Assembly (NCBI GenBank): GCA_035504175.1
Contig: DATJSJ010000122.1
Location: 1-38,996 of the forward strand
Direction of reading: 5' to 3'
Length of the DNA stretch: 38,996 nt
Source of the DNA: DATJSJ01 sp035504175
GTDB lineage: Bacteria; Pseudomonadota; Alphaproteobacteria; Acetobacterales; Acetobacteraceae
A program made the translations under genes and the position numbers. The notes under the pieces were generated by a model, which was not told the DNA's origin, searched no databases, and saw only the letters and a list, made by a program, of their open reading frames with translations. This document shows, piece by piece, positions 1 through 7,394 of the stretch (its first letter is position 1; every line of letters begins with the position of its first letter).

Positions 1-1
1 C

Positions 2-1333
2 GCCGCCGGCTTCACGCCGAGCGAGGCGGATGCGCTGCGCCGCTCGATGGCGACGTTCAAGATGACCGGCGGCGTGCACCGCTTCCGCGACAAGCTGATC
101 GAGGGCATGGTGGCGCGCGGCTACTCGCAGGATTTCGCCGAGCGCACCTTCCGCCAGATCGAGGGGTTCGGCAGCTACGGCTTCCCGGAAAGCCATGCGG
201 CGAGCTTTGCGCTGATCGCCTATGCCAGTTCCTGGATGAAGTGCCACCACCCGGAGGTGTTCGCCTGCGCGCTGCTCAACGCGCAGCCGATGGGGTTCTA
301 CGCGCCGGCGCAGATCGTGCGCGACGCGCGCGAGCACGGGGTCACGGTGCGGCCGCCCTGCGTCAACGCCTCGCGCTGGGACTGCACGCTGGAGGCGGAG
401 GCCGCCTGCCAGCCGGAGGCCGGCTGCCAACCGGAGAAAGGCGCCCGGCTGGCGCTGCGGCTGGGGTTGCGCATGGCGAAGGGCCTCGCGAATGCCGATG
501 CCGGGCACATCATCGCCGTGCGCGGCGCGCGCACCTTTGGCAGCGTGGAGGAGGTGTGGCGGCGCAGCGGCGTGCCGGTGGCGGCGCTGGCGCGGCTCGC
601 CGAGGCGGACGGGTTCCGCGGCCTCGGCCTCGACCGGCGGGCGGCGCTCTGGGCGGTGCGGGGGCTGCGCGATGCGCCGCTGCCGCTGTTTGCCGCGGCG
701 GATCGCGGCCTGGCGGCGCCGGAGATCGTGGAGCCGGCGGTGCCGCTCGCGCCGATGGGCGAAGGGCGGGAGGTGGTGGAGGATTACCGCAGCATCGGCC
801 TCAGCCTGCGCCGCCATCCCGTCGCCTTCCTGCGCGGCGAGCTCGACGCGATGCGGATGTGCCCGGCAGGGGAGCTGGCGGCGGTGCGCGATGGCGGGCG
901 GGTCGCGATCGCCGGGCTGGTGCTGGTGCGCCAGCGCCCGGGCAGCGCGAAAGGCGTGCTGTTCATCACGATCGAGGACGAGACCGGCCAGGCCAACCTG
1001 ATCGTCTGGCCGGACGTATTCGAGCGCTACCGCCGCCTGGTGCTCTCCGCCAGCATGATCGCCTGCCACGGCCGGCTGCAGCGCGAGGGGATCGTCACGC
1101 ATGTCGTGGTGGAACGGCTGGTGGACCTTTCCGCCCTGCTGCGCAGCGTCGGCGAGCGCACGGGCGATTTCCCGCTGCCGCATGGCCGCGGCGACGAGGC
1201 GCGGCACAATGGCGGGCCGGACCCGCGGGAGAGGATCGGGCGAAAGCCGCGCGACATCTACGTCCCCGACCTGCCGCGCAAGCCGGTGCCGGACGGGGCG
1301 GAGATCCGGGTCAGGACACGGGATTTCCGCTGA
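2..1333 (+). CDS. dnaE2: Error-prone DNA polymerase ImuC/DnaE2, C-terminal part (5' end outside window)
   Basis: The reading frame is already open at base 2, so the gene begins upstream of the window; 443 codons of the C-terminal part are present. The segment around FGSYGFPESHAASFA followed by YASSWMKCHHPEVF is the hallmark of the DnaE family region after the catalytic palm. A helix-hairpin-helix-like stretch (MAKGLANADAGHI) and an OB-fold segment (VAIAGLVLVRQRPGSAKGV through VWPDVFERY) follow. ImuC/DnaE2 is the translesion polymerase that works with ImuB in SOS mutagenesis; the short tail after the OB fold favours it over replicative DnaE1. imuA and imuB would be expected upstream, outside the window. 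An imperfect in-frame duplication (CQPEAGCQPE) near 403-435 looks like local slippage. The gene converges on the ABC ATPase gene. Confidence 0.93.
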   Translation, partial: AAGFTPSEADALRRSMATFKMTGGVHRFRDKLIEGMVARGYSQDFAERTFRQIEGFGSYGFPESHAASFALIAYASSWMKCHHPEVFACALLNAQPMGFYAPAQIVRDAREHGVTVRPPCVNASRWDCTLEAEAACQPEAGCQPEKGARLALRLGLRMAKGLANADAGHIIAVRGARTFGSVEEVWRRSGVPVAALARLAEADGFRGLGLDRRAALWAVRGLRDAPLPLFAAADRGLAAPEIVEPAVPLAPMGEGREVVEDYRSIGLSLRRHPVAFLRGELDAMRMCPAGELAAVRDGGRVAIAGLVLVRQRPGSAKGVLFITIEDETGQANLIVWPDVFERYRRLVLSASMIACHGRLQREGIVTHVVVERLVDLSALLRSVGERTGDFPLPHGRGDEARHNGGPDPRERIGRKPRDIYVPDLPRKPVPDGAEIRVRTRDFR

Positions 1334-1451
1334 CCGCGGCGGCGCTCGCGGCCGCGCCCCGATCCGGCGGCTGCGTCTGCCGCTGGCGATCGCAGCCTCG
1401 GAACGCGCCGTGCTGCCGGACGGCCGCGACCGCGCAGCCGGCCGTCGCGTG

Positions 1452-2210
1452 CTACAGCTCCTCCTCCTCGAGGCCGGTGATGATCCGCTCGACCTCCTCG
1501 ATCGTCGTCTGCCGCGGGTCGATGTCATCGGCCACGACCTCGCCCTGGCGCAGCACCACGATGCGGTCCACGACCTGGAACACGTGATGGATGTTGTGCG
1601 CGATGAAGACGCAGGAATGGCCCGAGTCGCGCGCCGCGCGGACGAAGCGCAGCACGCCGCGGGTCTCGGCGACGCCGAGATTGTTGGTGGGCTCGTCCAG
1701 GATGATCAGCTTGCTCTCGAAATACAGCGCCCGCGCGATCGCCACCGCCTGGCGCTCGCCGCCGGAGAGCGTCTGGATCGGCGTCGAGGGCGGGATGTTC
1801 TTCACGATCCCGACCTTGCGCATCAGCTCCCGCGTGACGTCGTTCATGCGGGCGTGATCGAGCCGGTTCAGGATGCGCGGCCCCGTCACCGGCTCGCGGC
1901 CGAGGAAGATGTTGCGGGCGATCGAGAGCTGCGCGACCAGCGCGGAGTCCTGGTAGATCGTCTCGATGCCGAGCGCGATCGCGTCCATGCTGGTGCGGAT
2001 CTCGACCGGGCGGCCATGCACGAAGATCCCGCCGCTGGTGGCGCGCACCACGCCGGACAGGATCTTGATCAGCGTCGACTTGCCGGCACCGTTGTCGCCC
2101 AGCAATCCGACGATCTCGTGGTCGCGCACGGAAAAGTCCACGCCCTTCAGGGCGCGCACGCCGCCATAGGATTTGCTGATCCGCTCCATGCGGATGAGGT
2201 CATCGCGCAT
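1452..2210 (-). CDS. Sugar-type ABC importer ATP-binding protein, single nucleotide-binding domain
   Basis: This 252-residue ATPase energises the importer encoded with it. Walker A GDNGAGKST is at residues 38-46, the signature LSGGE at 148-152, Walker B LIILDEP at 168-174 and the switch histidine at 205 (FIAHN). The carbohydrate-uptake (CUT2) class usually has a double-domain ATPase of about 500 residues. A single domain of this length resembles the FrcA-type fructose importer ATPase, so a monosaccharide or polyol is the likely cargo, but the substrate cannot be read from this protein. The start lies 4 nt after the stop of the permease gene, implying one transcript and coupled translation. 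It is the last gene of the three-gene operon. Confidence 0.9.
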   Translation of the reverse strand: MRDDLIRMERISKSYGGVRALKGVDFSVRDHEIVGLLGDNGAGKSTLIKILSGVVRATSGGIFVHGRPVEIRTSMDAIALGIETIYQDSALVAQLSIARNIFLGREPVTGPRILNRLDHARMNDVTRELMRKVGIVKNIPPSTPIQTLSGGERQAVAIARALYFESKLIILDEPTNNLGVAETRGVLRFVRAARDSGHSCVFIAHNIHHVFQVVDRIVVLRQGEVVADDIDPRQTTIEEVERIITGLEEEEL

Positions 2211-2214
2211 CGGC

Positions 2215-3243
2215 TCAGCCTTCCACCCGCTGGCGATGCTCGAGCCAGGCCTGCAGCGCCACCATCACCAGGATGATCGTGCCGACGAAGATCTCGTAGG
2301 CCAGACCGGGCACGCCGATCATGATCAGGCCGCTGCGCATCATGCGCAGCAGGAAAATCCCGAGCACGGTGCCGATGATCGTGCCGCGCCCGCCGGCGAG
2401 CGCGGTGCCGCCGATCACGACCATGGCGATCACCTCGAGCTCGTAGCCGGTGCCGCTGTTCGGGTTGGCGGCGGAGGTGCGGATCGAGCTCACGATTCCG
2501 GAGAAACCGGCCATCACCGAGGTCAGCACGAACAGCGCCATCTTGGTGCGCGCGACATTGACGCCGCGCGCCCGCGCCGCGTTGGGGTTGCCGCCGGCCG
2601 CCTGGATCCAGTTGCCGGATTTGGACTGGGTCAGGACATAATGCAGCGCGAGGGCAGCGGCGATGAACCAGAAGAACGACATCGAGGCATGGAACGTGCC
2701 GATCCGGAACTCGCCGACCAGCACCGCGGTCAGCCAGGACTGGCCGGCATCCCAGGTGTGCTGCGGGAAGCCCTGCGTCAGATAGAGCGCTGCGCCGCGC
2801 ACCACCAGCAGCATGCCCAGGGTCACCAGGAACGAGGCGATGCGCAGCCGTGTCACCAGCCAGCCATTGAGCAGGCCGATCAGCGCCGCGACGACGAGCG
2901 CGATCAGGAAGGCGACGCCGAGCGAGGCGACGCCGCTGTTGAACAGGATCCACATCAGCACGGCGGAAAACCCGAATACCGAGCCGACCGAGAGGTCGAA
3001 CTCGCCGGCGATCATCAGCAGCGTCGTCGGCAGCGCGATCAGGCCGAGCTCGACCGTGAAGTCGAGGATATTGCTGATGTTGATCGGCGAGAGATAGAGC
3101 GGCTGCAGGCTGTCGAAGGCCACGAGCTCGATCACCAGCAGCACGAACGGGCCGAATTCCGGCTTGGTGAACAGGTGCAGAATCCCGGGCCGCCGTGGCG
3201 TCGCCGCCTCCGGATCGGCCAGGCCTGAGGCGCGGTTCGACAT
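2215..3243 (-). CDS. Sugar-type ABC importer permease (BPD_transp_2 family)
   Basis: This inner-membrane permease of about 342 residues has many hydrophobic segments, for example FVLLVIELVAF near the N-terminus, LGVAFLIALVVAALIGLLNG, and GTIIGTVLGIFLLRMM toward the C-terminus. It resembles RbsC/FrcC-type permeases, which form the translocation channel as a homodimer. The ATG at 3243 is preferred because a GGAG lies 7 nt upstream; in-frame starts at 3264 and 3345 are possible but add an Arg/Pro-rich stretch without a good ribosome site. It sits between the binding protein (153-nt gap holding a strong hairpin) and the ATPase (4-nt gap). The wide gap upstream contrasts with the tight gap downstream and fits higher expression of the binding protein. 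Confidence 0.88.
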   Translation of the reverse strand: MSNRASGLADPEAATPRRPGILHLFTKPEFGPFVLLVIELVAFDSLQPLYLSPINISNILDFTVELGLIALPTTLLMIAGEFDLSVGSVFGFSAVLMWILFNSGVASLGVAFLIALVVAALIGLLNGWLVTRLRIASFLVTLGMLLVVRGAALYLTQGFPQHTWDAGQSWLTAVLVGEFRIGTFHASMSFFWFIAAALALHYVLTQSKSGNWIQAAGGNPNAARARGVNVARTKMALFVLTSVMAGFSGIVSSIRTSAANPNSGTGYELEVIAMVVIGGTALAGGRGTIIGTVLGIFLLRMMRSGLIMIGVPGLAYEIFVGTIILVMVALQAWLEHRQRVEG

Positions 3244-3346
3244 CGCCCGGCTCCGCTGCTTCATCGGTGGAACATTCCCGGCCGGCCGCGCAGCCGCACC
3301 CGCTGGCCGGCGCGGCCCGACCGCGCGCCGCGCCGTGCGGGCCAAC

Positions 3347-3374
3347 CCCCGGCCGGATCGGCGCGCGGCCGGGG
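3347..3374 (-). promoter_or_regulatory. Intercistronic hairpin between binding-protein and permease genes
   Basis: A perfect 9-bp inverted repeat (CCCCGGCCG / CGGCCGGGG) with a 10-nt loop lies 22 nt beyond the stop of the binding-protein gene, inside the 153-nt gap before the permease. There is no T-run. Such hairpins commonly protect the 3' end of the upstream message or attenuate readthrough, which gives excess binding protein; that role is inferred here. Confidence 0.45.
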
Positions 3375-3396
3375 ACGGCGACGATCGGACCGGCGA

Positions 3397-4341
3397 CTAC
3401 TTGGTCGAGAGGAGCTGCTCGTACACCTTCGCGTTGCTGGCGTCATAGAGCTGGCCGGTGATGATGTTGAAGCCCGCCGGGAAACCGCTCGCCTCCATCG
3501 CCGCCACTGACAGCGCCATGTAGCTCGTGCCCTGCGGCGCCTGCCATTGCGCGGCATTGACATAGCCGGTCAGCACCTCGTGCACCGTGTCGAGCGAGTT
3601 GCCCCAGCCGATCACCGGGATCGAGCCCTTGGCGACGCCGGCCTGGTCGAACACCCGCTTGATGCTGCCGGTGACCAGATCGCCGAGTCCGATGATCGCC
3701 TTGATCTTGGTGCGGTGCGCGGTCAGGTACTCGACCATGCGGCTGATCACCGTCGCCTGGTCGAGCGTGTTGCCGGTCACCTCCCAGGTGACGCCCAGCG
3801 GCTTGAGGACGCTCGAGATCCCCTGTTCCTCCTGCACGCCGTAGGTCGCGCCGAGCACCTCGACCGGCAGCCAGACGAAATCGCCGCCTTTGACCAGCTT
3901 GTGCTGCACCAGGTACTCGGCCCAGTTGTGGCCGAACACGATGTTGTTGCCGCCGACATAGGCGTCGAAATGCGCCGACGGATCGGGCGTGTTGAAGTTG
4001 ACGATCGGAATCTTGGCTTCCTGCGCCTCTGCGACCAGCTTGACCATGCTGCCGGGATCGGGGCTGGTGGTGACGATGCCGTCGGCCTTGGCGGCGATCG
4101 CCTCGCGCACCGCTTCCTGCTGCGACGGCACGTCGCCGCTGTGGAAGGAGGTCTTCACCGTCTGCCCGGTGTCGGTGGCCCAGATCTGTGCGCCCTGCAG
4201 GAAATAGGTCCAGACCGGGTCGGCCGGCGAGCCGTGCGACACCCAGTAATACACCCGCTGCTTCGCCGCCGCTTTCGCGACGAACGGCGCCGCGAGCCCG
4301 ATTGCCGCCGAGCCGGCGAGAAGAGTGCGTTTCCTGATCAT
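3397..4341 (-). CDS. Periplasmic sugar-binding protein of ABC importer (Peripla_BP_4 type)
   Basis: This 314-residue exported protein captures the substrate for the importer. The start at 4341 is set by a strong GGGAGG six nt upstream; the open frame extends further 5' but without protein-like sequence. The N-terminus MIRKRTLL followed by an Ala/Gly-rich core and AKAAAK is a signal peptide; the KRTLL pattern is only weakly twin-arginine-like. The mature part has the class B ribose-binding fold pattern: AKADGIVTTSPDP, IPIVNFNTPDP, AYVGGNN, KIKAIIGLGD and IPVIGWGNS. These resemble sugar or polyol binding proteins, and the exact ligand is unknown. It is the first gene of the operon, and no sugar-catabolic gene lies beside it to reveal the substrate. 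The message continues through a hairpin into the permease. Confidence 0.88.
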   Translation of the reverse strand: MIRKRTLLAGSAAIGLAAPFVAKAAAKQRVYYWVSHGSPADPVWTYFLQGAQIWATDTGQTVKTSFHSGDVPSQQEAVREAIAAKADGIVTTSPDPGSMVKLVAEAQEAKIPIVNFNTPDPSAHFDAYVGGNNIVFGHNWAEYLVQHKLVKGGDFVWLPVEVLGATYGVQEEQGISSVLKPLGVTWEVTGNTLDQATVISRMVEYLTAHRTKIKAIIGLGDLVTGSIKRVFDQAGVAKGSIPVIGWGNSLDTVHEVLTGYVNAAQWQAPQGTSYMALSVAAMEASGFPAGFNIITGQLYDASNAKVYEQLLSTK

Positions 4342-4382
4342 GTGTTGCCTCCCTGGGCGCTGTCGCTCCCCTGCGCGGAGCA

Positions 4383-4404
4383 CAGCGGCCATTCGCGGCC
4401 GCTG
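4383..4404. promoter_or_regulatory. Palindrome in divergent region upstream of ABC operon
   Basis: An 8-bp perfect inverted repeat (CAGCGGCC / GGCCGCTG) with a 6-nt spacer lies about 42 nt before the binding-protein start, in the 265-nt divergent region shared with the DUF2889 gene. It is placed where an operator could act, but no regulator gene is adjacent and no clear promoter hexamers were recognised. Confidence 0.25.
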
Positions 4405-4606
4405 ATTGGCGGATGCGGCGCCCGGGCTTCGTTGCCGACGGGAACGCCTATCGCTGCGTTGGAACCATGGCACAGCTTCGCCCGGCCTCAAACCAGCCGC
4501 GGGATCGTTCCGCCCATGTCCGCCGCGGTCCGGGCTGGTGGCGGAAGCCGGCAGCCTCCATATCAACCGCGCTGCACCGCAGCAGCGAGGCCAGCCGGAG
4601 ATTGCC

Positions 4607-5185
4607 ATGCCCTTGAGCCCGCCCGCCGACCGCGACCTCTTGCACCGGCGCGAGATCCGGCTGCACGGCTATCGCCGCGCCGACGGGCTGTTCGACATCG
4701 AGGCGGAACTCGGCGACACCAAGAGCTACGGCTTCGCGCTGTCCGACGGACGCTGGCTGGAGCCCGGTACCCGGCTGCACGGCATGACGATGCGCATGAC
4801 CGTGGATGCCGGGCTGCGCATCATCGCCTTCGAGGCGGCAATGGATGACACGCCCTTCGCCGCCTGCGGGGGCGCCGCGGCGAACTACGCCCGGCTGGCC
4901 GGGCTGCAGATCGGGCGCGGATTTCTCAAGGAGGCGGCGGCGCGAATCGGCGTGACCGAAAGCTGCACGCACCTGCGTGAGCTGCTGCAGCAGATCGCGA
5001 CGGTGGCGTTCCAGACCACCTACAGCGCCCGGCCTCGTCGGGAAGGCGGGTCGGATGAGGCGCCGCCGGTGCTGCTGAACACCTGCCATGGCTGGAGCGA
5101 GGCGAACTGGCGGGCGCGCGAGAGCCTCCGCCCGCCCGTGGCTGGCCGGGTGCCTGGCCGGCAGGCCGACGCGGCGGCGGGTTGA
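4607..5185 (+). CDS. DUF2889-family protein
   Basis: The product has 192 residues. The start at 4607 is chosen because GGAG lies 6 nt upstream and the family similarity begins here; the frame is open further 5' but unconvincing. The N-terminal half carries the pattern HRREIRLHGYRRADGLFDIE, followed by AELGDTKSYGF and LHGMTMRMTVD, which I recognise as DUF2889. Members are small soluble proteins without an assigned reaction, often found in Proteobacteria near aromatic or dioxygenase genes, and no function can be given. No signal peptide or membrane segment is seen. The gene is divergent from the ABC importer and followed by a 293-nt non-coding stretch with two GC-rich hairpins. Confidence 0.75.
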   Translation: MPLSPPADRDLLHRREIRLHGYRRADGLFDIEAELGDTKSYGFALSDGRWLEPGTRLHGMTMRMTVDAGLRIIAFEAAMDDTPFAACGGAAANYARLAGLQIGRGFLKEAAARIGVTESCTHLRELLQQIATVAFQTTYSARPRREGGSDEAPPVLLNTCHGWSEANWRARESLRPPVAGRVPGRQADAAAG

Positions 5186-5381
5186 ACACGACCGGGCCGG
5201 AACCAGGCTGGTTGATGTATTTGATCATGGAACAAGGGCGCAGATTGGTTTCGCGCCGAAGTGATCGGGCCGCGCCAGGCTCACCCCGGCGGGCGCTGTA
5301 CGCGGTGCGGCGCCGTTCCCTGCGAAACGGTGCCTCATGCTGACCATGGCCACACGGACTTTCCGGACGCGCGCGCGACGG

Positions 5382-5403
5382 TCCGCCCGGCAGGCCGGGC
5401 GGA
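5382..5403. terminator. GC-rich hairpin between convergent genes
   Basis: A perfect 10-bp inverted repeat (TCCGCCCGGC / GCCGGGCGGA) separated by 2 nt lies between the DUF2889 gene (ending at 5185) and the convergent ribbon-helix-helix gene (ending at 5479). No T-run follows on either strand, so factor-independent termination is uncertain. Otherwise I see no gene in 5186-5478; the short open frames there are low-complexity Arg/Pro/Gly shadows. Confidence 0.35.
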
Positions 5404-5431
5404 GGGGCGTAGCGAGACACACCCAACCCTC

Positions 5432-5450
5432 CGGGCCCCGATCGGGCCCG
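5432..5450 (-). terminator. Possible terminator hairpin of the ribbon-helix-helix gene
   Basis: An inverted repeat CGGGCCC / GGGCCCG with a 5-nt loop lies 28 nt beyond the stop of the leftward ribbon-helix-helix gene. It is GC-only with no U-tract, so it is a candidate only. Confidence 0.3.
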
Positions 5451-5478
5451 TCCGGGACGCGCGCCGGTCGACCCGGCT

Positions 5479-5790
5479 TCAGGCGCTCAGTGCCACCTCC
5501 CGGGCACCATGCCCGGCCGCGGCGTGACCCTGATCGGTCGCGGCGTCCCGAAAATACTGCAGCAAAAACACACGGATGGCGCTGGTGCGACCACCCACGG
5601 CCCGCTGCTCGATGCGGCGCACCAGCTCGCTGGGCCCGATATTCTCGCGCTGGCAGACCTCGTTCAGGGCCTCCCAGAGCTCGGGCTCCAGCCGCATACT
5701 GGTGCGGCCGCGATTGGCAATGACGTTACGATTGATCAACCGACTCATGTGCAAAGGTGTGCCCCCATTTGCTGATCTGGCACATGCCAT
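5479..5790 (-). CDS. Ribbon-helix-helix domain protein (RHH_4 type)
   Basis: This is a 103-residue protein. The conserved part runs from RTSMRLEPELWEALNEV through SELVRRIEQR to TSAIRVFLLQYFR, the pattern of the RHH_4 family of small DNA-binding proteins common in Alphaproteobacteria. The start at 5790 is chosen because GGAG lies 5 nt upstream; an internal ATG at 5748 would also leave the domain whole. The protein probably binds DNA as a dimer through its N-terminal strand, but no target is known. The gene is preceded by a conspicuously AT-rich 60-nt stretch that probably carries its promoter, and lies downstream of the Lrp gene on the same strand. No partner toxin was found beside it, so an antitoxin role is not supported. 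Confidence 0.8.
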   Translation of the reverse strand: MACARSANGGTPLHMSRLINRNVIANRGRTSMRLEPELWEALNEVCQRENIGPSELVRRIEQRAVGGRTSAIRVFLLQYFRDAATDQGHAAAGHGAREVALSA

Positions 5791-5857
5791 CAAAACTCCA
5801 TTAAAATACCGTTTCCGGCGCGTTTTGTAATCTGATTTTTTGTCTAAAAAACTAGAC
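5791..5857 (-). promoter_or_regulatory. AT-rich probable promoter region of the RHH gene
   Basis: In otherwise GC-rich DNA, these bases hold long A/T runs. On the minus strand a TTACAA and a TATTTT are separated by 16 nt just before the GGAG ribosome site, a weak match to a sigma-70 promoter. A small inverted repeat GTCTA / TAGAC (5842-5857) covers the stop codon of the upstream Lrp gene. Confidence 0.4.
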
Positions 5858-6316
5858 CGGATACGGCGCCGCCTTCATCCGCTCCATCGCAAACCGGCTG
5901 GTCACATTGCGCAGCCGCACCGCCCCGATCAACCTACGGTAGAATGCGTCGTAGGCGTTGATGTCCGGTACCACCACATGCAGCAGATAGTCCACGTCCC
6001 CGCTCATCCGCCACGCCTCGACGATCTCCGGCATCTCCGCCACCAGCCCGGCAAAACGCTCCAGCCATTCCGCCGAATGATCCGCCGTCTCCACGCCGAC
6101 GAAGACCGAGACCGGCAGCCCCAGCCGGTCCGGATCCAGCACCGCCACCCGGCGCAGGATCACCCCGGCCTGCTCCAGCCGCCGGATCCGCTTCCAGCAC
6201 GGCGTCGCCGTCAGCCCGACCTCGCTGGCGATCTGCGCCAGCGACAGCGTCGCGTCGCGCGCGATCAGGCGCAGGATGGCGCGGTCGACGGCGTCCATCT
6301 CCACTGCCCCGGCCAT
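5852..6316 (-). CDS. Lrp/AsnC-family transcriptional regulator
   Basis: The 154-residue product has a winged helix-turn-helix at about residues 7-60 (MDAVDRAILRLIARDATLSLAQIASEVGL, then CWKRIRRLEQAGVI) and a C-terminal RAM/AsnC ligand-sensing domain (VSVFVGVETADH ... VVEAWRMSGDVDYLLHVVVPD). These regulators form octamers and respond to amino acids or related small molecules. The ATG at 6316 is taken; an ATG at 6298 matches the usual family N-terminus (MDAVDR) and has a GGGG upstream, so it may be the true start. A 15-bp perfect inverted repeat lies 39 nt upstream of 6316 and could be an operator or the terminator of bolA. No amino-acid gene is adjacent to suggest the regulon. Confidence 0.88.
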   Translation of the reverse strand: MAGAVEMDAVDRAILRLIARDATLSLAQIASEVGLTATPCWKRIRRLEQAGVILRRVAVLDPDRLGLPVSVFVGVETADHSAEWLERFAGLVAEMPEIVEAWRMSGDVDYLLHVVVPDINAYDAFYRRLIGAVRLRNVTSRFAMERMKAAPYPV

Positions 6317-6354
6317 CCGACGATGCCCCCCTGCTGCCGCGACCTTGCCACGCC

Positions 6355-6396
6355 GACACGGTCGGCGACAGGACTCAGCCCGTCGCCGACCGTGTC
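6355..6396. promoter_or_regulatory. 15-bp perfect inverted repeat between bolA and lrp
   Basis: GACACGGTCGGCGAC is followed after 12 nt by its exact reverse complement. A second, shorter inverted repeat (GGCGACC at 6397-6403, GGTCGCC at 6414-6420) directly adjoins it and overlaps the bolA stop at 6408. The two units are imperfect direct copies of each other. The position is 11 nt after the bolA stop and upstream of the Lrp-family gene. Terminator, auto-operator or interspersed palindrome are all open. Confidence 0.6.
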
Positions 6397-6407
6397 GGCG
6401 ACCAGAC

Positions 6408-6704
6408 TCAACCGGTCGCCGTCCGTTCCTCCTCCGGCGTGCGCAGTGTCAGGCCCAGCGCATGCAGCCCGCTGCCGAATTCCGCCTCCAGCGCCGCGTG
6501 CACGCGCCGCGCCCGCTCGACCCGATTCTGGCCGCGAAACGCCCCGCTCACCAGCAGCACGGAGAAATGCGTCTCCCCCTCCGGCCGCGCACCGCTATGC
6601 CCGGCATGCCTGAAACTGTCATCGGTGACGTCGAGCCGCACCGGCTGAAACGCCGCCTGCAGCACCGCACGCAGCCGTGCCGCCCTGGACTGCGTGCCGC
6701 TCAT
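6408..6704 (-). CDS. bolA: BolA-family protein
   Basis: The 98-residue product fits the family length. Similarity runs from RAARLRAVLQAAF through LDVTDDSFRHAGH and ETHFSVLLVSGAFRGQNRVERARRVHAAL, the characteristic BolA pattern with the conserved THF and R-R-H residues. BolA proteins pair with monothiol glutaredoxins around a shared [2Fe-2S] cluster and affect iron handling, stress response and cell shape. The start at 6704 is fixed by GAGGAGG six nt upstream; the longer open frame upstream is a shadow. It is divergent from the J-domain gene across 64 nt, an arrangement with cobS/cobT that recurs in Alphaproteobacteria. The stop overlaps the second palindrome of the downstream repeat. Confidence 0.9.
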   Translation of the reverse strand: MSGTQSRAARLRAVLQAAFQPVRLDVTDDSFRHAGHSGARPEGETHFSVLLVSGAFRGQNRVERARRVHAALEAEFGSGLHALGLTLRTPEEERTATG

Positions 6705-6732
6705 GACCACCCTCCTCGCACCGCCACGCCCC

Positions 6733-6762
6733 TTGCCCGTCGGGCGCCGCGGCGCACATAAC
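6733..6762 (+). promoter_or_regulatory. Candidate promoter giving a leaderless J-domain/cobST mRNA
   Basis: TTGCCC (6733-6738) and CATAAC (6757-6762) are separated by 18 nt. The -10 ends 6 nt before the ATG at 6769, so transcription would start at or within a base of the initiation codon. No Shine-Dalgarno sequence precedes that ATG, which agrees with a leaderless message. Each hexamer matches consensus at 4 of 6. Confidence 0.4.
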
Positions 6763-6768
6763 TGTGCC

Positions 6769-7365
6769 ATGACCCGCCGCGCCACGCGACCACGGGCCTT
6801 CGCGCCCGACCCGGCCGCGCCGGGACGACTCTGCGATATGGGCGACTGCCCGCGCCCGGGGGAATACCGCGCCCCCCGCTCGCGACAGACGCTCACTGAC
6901 TATTACTGGTTCTGCCTCGACCACGTACGCGCCTACAATGCGTCCTGGGACTATTACAAGGGCATGACGCCGGGCGAGATCGAGGCGCAGCTTCGGGCGG
7001 ATACCGCCTGGCAGCGACCGACCTGGCCGCTCGGCCGGCTCGGCGGCCAGTATTTCGACGAGGAAATGCTGCGCGACCCGCTGCATATTCTCGCGAGCGG
7101 CCGTGCGCGGCGCAGCCCCGCCGGCGAGGATGCGCCGGCGGAACTGCGCCAGCCGCTCGCGACACTCGGCCTTGAATGGCCGGTCACGATCGACGAGGTG
7201 AAGGCCCGATACAAGGAATTGGCCAAGCGTCATCACCCGGACGCGAATGGCGGCGACCGCACCGCCGAGGAACGGCTGAAGACAATCAATCTCGCCTACG
7301 CCTCGGTGCGAAACGTCCTCACCGCCCGCCCGGCCACGCAGAACCCGATGGCGGAAGCCGGGTGA
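6769..7365 (+). CDS. J-domain (DnaJ-like) protein with N-terminal Cys/His motif
   Basis: This is a 198-residue protein with its J domain at the C-terminus (about 135-190) instead of the N-terminus. VTIDEVKARYKELAKRHHPDANGGD contains the HPD triad (156-158) needed to stimulate DnaK. The N-terminal part has C22-x4-C27 and C49-x2-H52 (LCDMGDCPRPG ... WFCLDHV), a plausible zinc site, and then YNASWDYYKGM, which I recognise as conserved in alphaproteobacterial members beside cobS. The ATG at 6769 lacks a ribosome site and may be read from a leaderless message. It is the first gene of a run with cobS, cobT and the HD protein, suggesting it serves as a chaperone for chelatase assembly; that role is inferred. 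Confidence 0.87.
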   Translation: MTRRATRPRAFAPDPAAPGRLCDMGDCPRPGEYRAPRSRQTLTDYYWFCLDHVRAYNASWDYYKGMTPGEIEAQLRADTAWQRPTWPLGRLGGQYFDEEMLRDPLHILASGRARRSPAGEDAPAELRQPLATLGLEWPVTIDEVKARYKELAKRHHPDANGGDRTAEERLKTINLAYASVRNVLTARPATQNPMAEAG

Positions 7366-7394
7366 ACTTCCGCCGCCGCCCGGCTCGGGGCTAA

